Below are positions 41,839-45,063 of a stretch of DNA of 45,063 bases, piece after piece. Source of the stretch: a virus; IMG/VR virus record IMGVR_UViG_3300018083_000053, positions 1-45,063 of that record, one strand, 5' to 3'. Position 1 is the first letter of the stretch. Every line of letters starts with the position of its first letter. The translations under genes were made by a program, and so were the position numbers. The notes beneath the pieces are model-generated. The model searched no databases. It saw nothing but the letters and a program-made list of their open reading frames with translations, and had not been told where the DNA came from.

Positions 41839-42072
41839 CTATTTCTTCGGTGTCGTTGCACCCTTCACAGCCCACATGGCTGCATCTTCGAAATGGGTCA
41901 TTGCCAATGAGAAGCATCGCCCCTTTTCAGGATCGTCGTGTTTGTCATTCTCGGCGTTGCACAGATCAATCAAATCCGCTGTATAACGCTTGATCTTATC
42001 GACCAATTCATTACCCGAGGGATTGAACGACTCCCTTACCCGCTGCGCGCCGAGACTCATGCTTTCTGGCAT
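41839..42072 (-). CDS. Acb2/Tad1-hairpin-like protein, possible anti-CBASS sponge (77 aa)
   Basis: ATG 42072 follows AAGGAGTAGGAG. The pattern V-D-K-I-K-R-x3-DLIDLC, then a charged turn, then G-R-C-x-SLAMTHFEDAAMWAVKGAT agrees with what I remember of the small helical-hairpin family that includes Acb2, a hexameric protein that traps cyclic nucleotides and so blocks CBASS defence. The assignment rests on memory of the R-x-x-A-x-T-x-x-E/Q-x2-MWAVK signature, without a search. Most late-operon neighbours are virion or packaging genes; an anti-defence gene here is a passenger. Alternative: unrelated small hairpin protein. Confidence 0.55.
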   Translation of the reverse strand: MPESMSLGAQRVRESFNPSGNELVDKIKRYTADLIDLCNAENDKHDDPEKGRCFSLAMTHFEDAAMWAVKGATTPKK

Positions 42073-42102
42073 CTCCTACTCCTTCTCGTGTGAATCACAC
42101 GG

Positions 42103-42318
42103 TTAGTTGAGTCCCATACCGTAAGAGTATTTGACCCAGTCTGTCGCAGAAAGACCGCCCTGCGATACCGGCGGCGTCGCCACATACGTTTGACCGTCTG
42201 TGGTATTAATCACGATCTCACCGGCATAAAGCGGCATGCCCAAAGCCGCCACTTTCCGGTTCGGTGCCACATAAGACACATCAACCTGTCCCGTCGCTCT
42301 GTTCGCCGCTGTTGCCAT
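42103..42318 (-). CDS. Hypothetical small protein (71 aa)
   Basis: ATG 42318 has AGGAGG. Beta-type sequence with GEIVINTTDGQTYVATPP, a motif common in small virion or fibre-associated proteins. Overlaps the terminase small-subunit gene by 38 nt. Function unknown. Confidence 0.65.
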   Translation of the reverse strand: MATAANRATGQVDVSYVAPNRKVAALGMPLYAGEIVINTTDGQTYVATPPVSQGGLSATDWVKYSYGMGLN

Positions 42319-42976
42319 CGTCGCCTCCTATGGTTGAGTCGATTTCCACGTTAACCGTTTTACCTGCTCCGTATTCGTCCAGTACCTGTATCCGAAGCAC
42401 GTTCTTGAGAGAAATCTGTTTCTCCGCGACCGCTTTCGGGTTGAATCCACCTCGGTCCATAAGATCAATCGATGCTCGTAGACGATTCGATTCAATCTTA
42501 CCGTTAGCCGAAACGTGTGCAATGGTATCGAGCGCTCCATGAGCATAAGCTGCGATACGATGAGTAACGTTCTCACTTTCTGCTGATATGATTTCGGAAC
42601 CCAAAAGTTCCAAATACTCCGCGTAAGCAGCATGACCGCGGATTTCCTCAAGCTCGGGAACTGTACACTTAAGTGCATTGGCAATCTCCCGATCACCCAC
42701 GCCAAAAAACGTATAGAGCATCACTGCTCCACACGCATTCAGGAAATTCGTTTGTGCTGGTAATTCGTTGATGTTCCGTCGGCGCTTGGCCCGGAACGTG
42801 ACCGGATTTATCTTTGTTTCATCTTTTATCCGGGGAAAATAATCCTCTGGGTACTCAGGTTTAATAAGCGACCCGTCCGGTGCAATGAACGGGTCGCCTA
42901 CGCGAGCAAGAACAGGCACAGGAGGACTGGGCTTCGCCTTCTCGCGCTTGACCCTTGGTTTGTAGACTTTCGCCAT
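42281..42976 (-). CDS. Probable terminase small subunit (231 aa)
   Basis: Basic N-terminus, then a helix-turn-helix-like piece (FFGVGDREIANALKCTVPEL) and a helical body, located in the terminase region upstream of the large subunit. This is the usual composition of small terminases, which recognise the packaging site. Identity is inferred from position and the HTH. Confidence 0.65.
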   Translation of the reverse strand: MAKVYKPRVKREKAKPSPPVPVLARVGDPFIAPDGSLIKPEYPEDYFPRIKDETKINPVTFRAKRRRNINELPAQTNFLNACGAVMLYTFFGVGDREIANALKCTVPELEEIRGHAAYAEYLELLGSEIISAESENVTHRIAAYAHGALDTIAHVSANGKIESNRLRASIDLMDRGGFNPKAVAEKQISLKNVLRIQVLDEYGAGKTVNVEIDSTIGGDDGNSGEQSDGTG

Positions 42977-42979
42977 AGT

Positions 42980-43486
42980 CTACCTGCGAATTGGATCAAC
43001 CGGCTGTGGGTCGTACATCGAGAAAGGGCTTTTTCCTGGCTGTGGTCCGCGCTTAACCGAGTCCTCGGCTGCACGCTTGCTGCGTTCCGTCGCGTGAGCC
43101 TCTTCCTCGACCCGGCGAGTCTCGTCGTCGAAGCCCTGTTCCTTACGCAATTCCAAACGAGCCTTCTCACGCTCGTCGGCTTCCTGCTTCGACTTCGCAA
43201 AGGCTTCCTCACGCAGCTTCTGATTCCCTTGAGCCCATTCTTCCTTAGCCGCTTTCTGACGTTCCGCGAAAGCCTCTTCCGTCTCTTCGCCTTCCCTCAT
43301 TATCGGCGGCGGCTCCTCTGCGTCATACTGTGCTTCAACGTCGGCAGGGGTGTTGGGAGATTGCCCTGATTGATGCAACACCGTAGCGGTTCGCAGCGCA
43401 TAAGCTGCATCATCTTCGTCTGGTAGACGCACCAAATAGCCCTGTGCGTCGAGTTCGTGGGTCGGTTGAACTACTGCCTGTTTCAT
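42980..43486 (-). CDS. Charged coiled-coil protein (168 aa)
   Basis: ATG 43486 is 2-12 nt behind palindrome copy 43499-43511 with AAGGAGAGG between. Glu/Lys/Arg-rich helix from about residue 70 to 145, with disordered ends. Function unknown; position suggests a head or packaging accessory. Confidence 0.7.
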   Translation of the reverse strand: MKQAVVQPTHELDAQGYLVRLPDEDDAAYALRTATVLHQSGQSPNTPADVEAQYDAEEPPPIMREGEETEEAFAERQKAAKEEWAQGNQKLREEAFAKSKQEADEREKARLELRKEQGFDDETRRVEEEAHATERSKRAAEDSVKRGPQPGKSPFSMYDPQPVDPIRR

Positions 43487-43548
43487 TTTCCTCTCCTTGT
43501 GTGAATCACACGGGAATTGAACGAGTTCGAGTGGTATAGACATACCGC

Positions 43549-43926
43549 TCAGCGAGTGCCGAGCGGGTTCATATCGAGGTTCTGTGCCTGCGTCGGTGTC
43601 GAGTTCTTCGACATTGTAAGCGCATTACGAATGTCAGTCACATCTTGGGCAACCGTATTGCGATTGACCACATACGTCTGTACAATGGGGCGTACCCCAC
43701 CAAGTTCTGGACTTGCCGCGATTTCCGCAGTCCAATACGATGCAAGAGTGCCCGGAGCCGCTCCCAAAACCGTATCTAGAACCGATCTGAGTGCAAATTC
43801 ACCCTTATTACTGAGCATTTGGGCCATTCGACGAGTCCAACTGTCAGTGATAAGAGGTCCGATACTGTCGAGATTTCCACTATAATTAGCGTGCAAACCT
43901 CCCTTAACGACTGCACTAAAGCGCAT
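43549..43926 (-). CDS. Hypothetical first gene of the late operon (125 aa)
   Basis: ATG 43926 follows TTGGAGG. Alpha/beta composition; VRPIVQTYVVNRNTVAQDVT and a disordered end. First gene behind the late promoter at 44085-44113, with a long leader. Function unknown. Confidence 0.7.
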   Translation of the reverse strand: MRFSAVVKGGLHANYSGNLDSIGPLITDSWTRRMAQMLSNKGEFALRSVLDTVLGAAPGTLASYWTAEIAASPELGGVRPIVQTYVVNRNTVAQDVTDIRNALTMSKNSTPTQAQNLDMNPLGTR

Positions 43927-44084
43927 TTTAGCCTCCAACGTTCGTGAAAATGGTCTGAAAATGGTTGGGCCGGATGTCTGACAGGAAAACAGACACCCGG
44001 CCCGGCACACAATAAGACCCTGAACGCCACATTGTGCGTGTGAATCACACGAAGGCTTGTCAAACGCGCAATCCACCGACCATT

Positions 44085-44113
44085 ATAGTACCAAAATGTA
44101 TACCCTTTGTCAA
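44085..44113 (-). promoter_or_regulatory. Late leftward promoter
   Basis: On the - strand, TTGACA (44108-44113), a 17-bp spacer and TACTAT (44085-44090); a TATAAT three bases further on is an alternative -10. Palindrome copies lie 18 bp upstream of the -35 box (centre 44131) and about 34 bp downstream of the expected start (centre 44044). Confidence 0.75.
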
Positions 44114-44176
44114 GAAGAATGTTCGTGTGAGTCACACAAAGTGATTCAAGTGCGACATATCGTCACACCCCCTAGA

Positions 44177-44209
44177 ATTGTGTTGTAATTGTGTTGTAAA
44201 TGTGTTATG
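44177..44209 (+). repeat. Three tandem 11-bp repeats
   Basis: ATTGTGTTGTA is repeated exactly at 44177-44187 and 44188-44198, with a third partial unit at 44199-44209. The array overlaps the rightward promoter from -35 to -10. Confidence 0.7.
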
Positions 44210-44211
44210 CT
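44183..44211 (+). promoter_or_regulatory. Rightward promoter for the 44338 operon
   Basis: TTGTAA (44183-44188), 17 bp, TATGCT (44206-44211). It is the best match upstream of the 44338 and 44603 genes. Confidence 0.5.
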
Positions 44212-44337
44212 TCACCCATATGGTCGAAAACTTATAAGAGTGGACGTAAGGCTATGTGTGTGTGAAGTATAGAGTATACGTGCATTTGCGAGCAGGCCGA
44301 CACCTGAAATGTCGTGTGAATCACACAGGAGAACACT

Positions 44338-44616
44338 ATGAAGCAGATAAACTGGCAAAGATCGGGGATAACTAAAGGATTAGACGATGCAAGAGATCGT
44401 AGACGCAAATGGTTAGAGAATGATCGAGTAAAGCTCAGTGCAATACAAGCCAGAAAGGCTGCCATCAATCGTGCTAAAGCTAGAAAAGCCGCCCGAGAAT
44501 TACATAAGAAGATTATCAATTCACCCCGAGTAGCAGTAATTCACTGGGTAAAGGATACACCGTTCAGCCTTACAACTGCGTTCCTCGAATGGAGAAATCG
44601 CAATGAACAGGGATAA
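44338..44616 (+). CDS. Small basic helical protein (92 aa)
   Basis: ATG follows palindrome copy 44314-44326 and AGGAGAACACT. The first 65 residues are a strongly basic helix (RRRKWLENDRVKLSAIQARK), which suggests nucleic-acid binding. First of two rightward genes at the right end, transcribed away from the late operon; such isolated genes are often the first to be expressed on infection. Confidence 0.75.
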   Translation: MKQINWQRSGITKGLDDARDRRRKWLENDRVKLSAIQARKAAINRAKARKAARELHKKIINSPRVAVIHWVKDTPFSLTTAFLEWRNRNEQG

Positions 44617-44728
44617 TTTCGGCATTCAAGCATTCCGTAACATGATAATATATAGTATATTCGTCGGTTCGATGCTCGCATTTTGTATATTATATGTAAT
44701 TATATTCTGGGATCGTATATACCCGTAA
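44603..44728 (+). CDS. Single-transmembrane miniprotein (41 aa)
   Basis: ATG 44603 is behind GGAG and overlaps the stop of the previous gene. One hydrophobic helix (MIIYSIFVGSMLAFCILYVI) with short polar ends. Tiny membrane proteins at genome ends can be superinfection-exclusion or lysis-timing factors; no specific evidence here. Confidence 0.6.
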   Translation: MNRDNFGIQAFRNMIIYSIFVGSMLAFCILYVIIFWDRIYP

Positions 44729-44780
44729 CCCTCGCCGCGATAAAACCCCCCTCTTCTTCTTCCTCAATGCTCCTAAGACA

Positions 44781-44820
44781 TAAAAAAGCCCCCAGAGATT
44801 CCTCTCTGAGGGCTTTTCCC
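44781..44820. terminator. Bidirectional intrinsic terminator
   Basis: Arms 44787-44798 and 44803-44814 pair with one mismatch around a TTCC loop. A TTTT run follows on the + strand and a run of six U on the - strand. It ends the rightward two-gene operon and also the leftward short RNA. Confidence 0.85.
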
Positions 44821-44858
44821 CTATTTAGACTAGGCCCAGAGCCTAATATGTCTAACAT
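44781..44858 (-). ncRNA. Probable short regulatory RNA (~78 nt)
   Basis: A perfect consensus promoter on the - strand (44865-44893) would start near 44858 and run straight into the terminator at 44781-44820. The 5' part folds into a two-segment stem: TAGAC/GTCTA outside and TAGGC/GCCTA inside (44826-44854). No reading frame of use is present. The size and layout recall phage lambda OOP RNA. Confidence 0.6.
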
Positions 44859-44864
44859 GAAGCC

Positions 44865-44893
44865 ATTATACCGCCGTAAGGCGCGGTTGTCAA
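44865..44893 (-). promoter_or_regulatory. Perfect consensus sigma70 promoter (leftward)
   Basis: On the - strand TTGACA (44888-44893), exactly 17 bp, TATAAT (44865-44870). It is the best promoter in the window. The palindrome copy 44949-44961 is centred 62 bp upstream of the -35 box. Confidence 0.85.
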
Positions 44894-45063
44894 CCCTTAT
44901 TTATCAGTAATGCACCCTGCGACAATATGCCGCACCATGCATTTCTTTGTGTGAATCACACGGGGGCGAAGCCCCTTACACGACCACCCTTTTAGATTAT
45001 GGGTCCCCTCTCCGTAGGTGGGCGATTTCCACCCATGCCCAACCCCCCCCGCTACGCGCTACC

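Larger units (their letters stand above)
43927..44337. promoter_or_regulatory. Divergent control region
   Basis: Separates the leftward late operon from two small rightward genes. Contains three palindrome copies (44038-44050, 44125-44137, 44314-44326), a leftward promoter, a rightward promoter and an 11-bp triple repeat. No gene is visible in it. Confidence 0.75.
220..44961. repeat. Genome-wide 13-bp palindrome GTGTGANTCACAC, 39 exact copies
   Basis: First base of each copy: 220, 2031, 2396, 3412, 3703, 3949, 5336, 6497, 8102, 8620, 10765, 11393, 13241, 14166, 16391, 18288, 20583, 21652, 22821, 23972, 25051, 26289, 28878, 29150, 30780, 32729, 33462, 34600, 35613, 36852, 39191, 40193, 41824, 42088, 43499, 44038, 44125, 44314, 44949; each is 13 bp long. 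All twelve fixed positions are identical in every copy and only the centre varies (+ strand: A 18, C 9, T 6, G 6). Degenerate copies are at 607-619 and 36661-36673. Chance expectation for twelve fixed bases in 45 kb is far below one. Most copies sit between a stop codon and the next ribosome-binding site. Confidence 0.97.
44729..45063. other. Gene-free right end
   Basis: Holds a bidirectional terminator, a probable short leftward RNA with its own consensus promoter, palindrome copy 44949-44961, a small GGGGC-GAA-GCCCC hairpin right after it, and a run of eight C (45043-45050) close to the end. Confidence 0.75.

Noticed and set aside
220-44961. CRISPR array formed by the repeats
   Set aside because: Copies are dispersed with no regular spacer length, are only 13 bp long and no cas genes are present.
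1-45063. Direct terminal repeats
   Set aside because: The first and last ~100 bases share only short C-runs; no common sequence long enough for a terminal repeat was seen.
1-45063. Integrase or transposase gene
   Set aside because: No tyrosine or serine recombinase or DDE motif was found in any plausible gene.

Overview
The window looks like the complete, or nearly complete, genome of a short-tailed (podovirus-type) double-stranded DNA phage. It has a large terminase, portal, scaffold, major capsid protein, tail adaptor and nozzle proteins, tail fibres and very large ejection-type virion proteins. A lipoprotein with a clear lipobox in the probable lysis cassette points to a Gram-negative host. 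The most frequent DNA element has GANTC at its centre, the CcrM methylation site of Alphaproteobacteria, which makes an alphaproteobacterial host attractive but unproven. I see no integrase, partition ATPase or tRNA gene.

Layout. Positions 1-949 hold no convincing gene but carry five iteron-like repeats and a 25-bp inverted repeat. From 950 to 16380 all genes read rightward: small early genes, many overlapping by ATGA-type junctions, then a replication/recombination block (PD-(D/E)XK nuclease, RecA-like ATPase, SSB-like protein, SF1 helicase, DNA polymerase A with a uracil-glycosylase-like N-terminus). From 43926 down to 16415 all genes read leftward: terminase region, a putative nucleotide sponge, lysis-type membrane proteins, portal, scaffold, capsid, tail, fibres and ejection proteins. 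The two arms converge on a hairpin terminator at about 16.4 kb. The right end (43927-45063) is a control region with divergent promoters, two small rightward genes and a probable short leftward RNA. If the molecule circularises, the two ends form one continuous control region from which both arms diverge.

The outstanding feature is a perfect 13-bp palindrome, GTGTGANTCACAC. I count 39 exact copies, about one per 1.15 kb. In the leftward structural operon, 15 of the 16 gene gaps of 13 nt or more contain exactly one copy, packed between the stop codon and the next ribosome-binding site. Three copies form the core of terminator-type hairpins, two lie just upstream of strong promoters, and eleven lie inside genes in two different reading frames. 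This looks like a genome-wide operator, punctuation or processing system similar in layout to the stoperators of cluster A mycobacteriophages or the SPBRE repeats of SPbeta, but with its own sequence. Candidate binding proteins are an XRE-type protein (5890-6216), a ribbon-helix-helix-like protein (11433-11711) and two winged-helix-like proteins.

Functions are assigned from motifs and remembered family resemblances only; no searches were run. Most early genes have no recognisable function.
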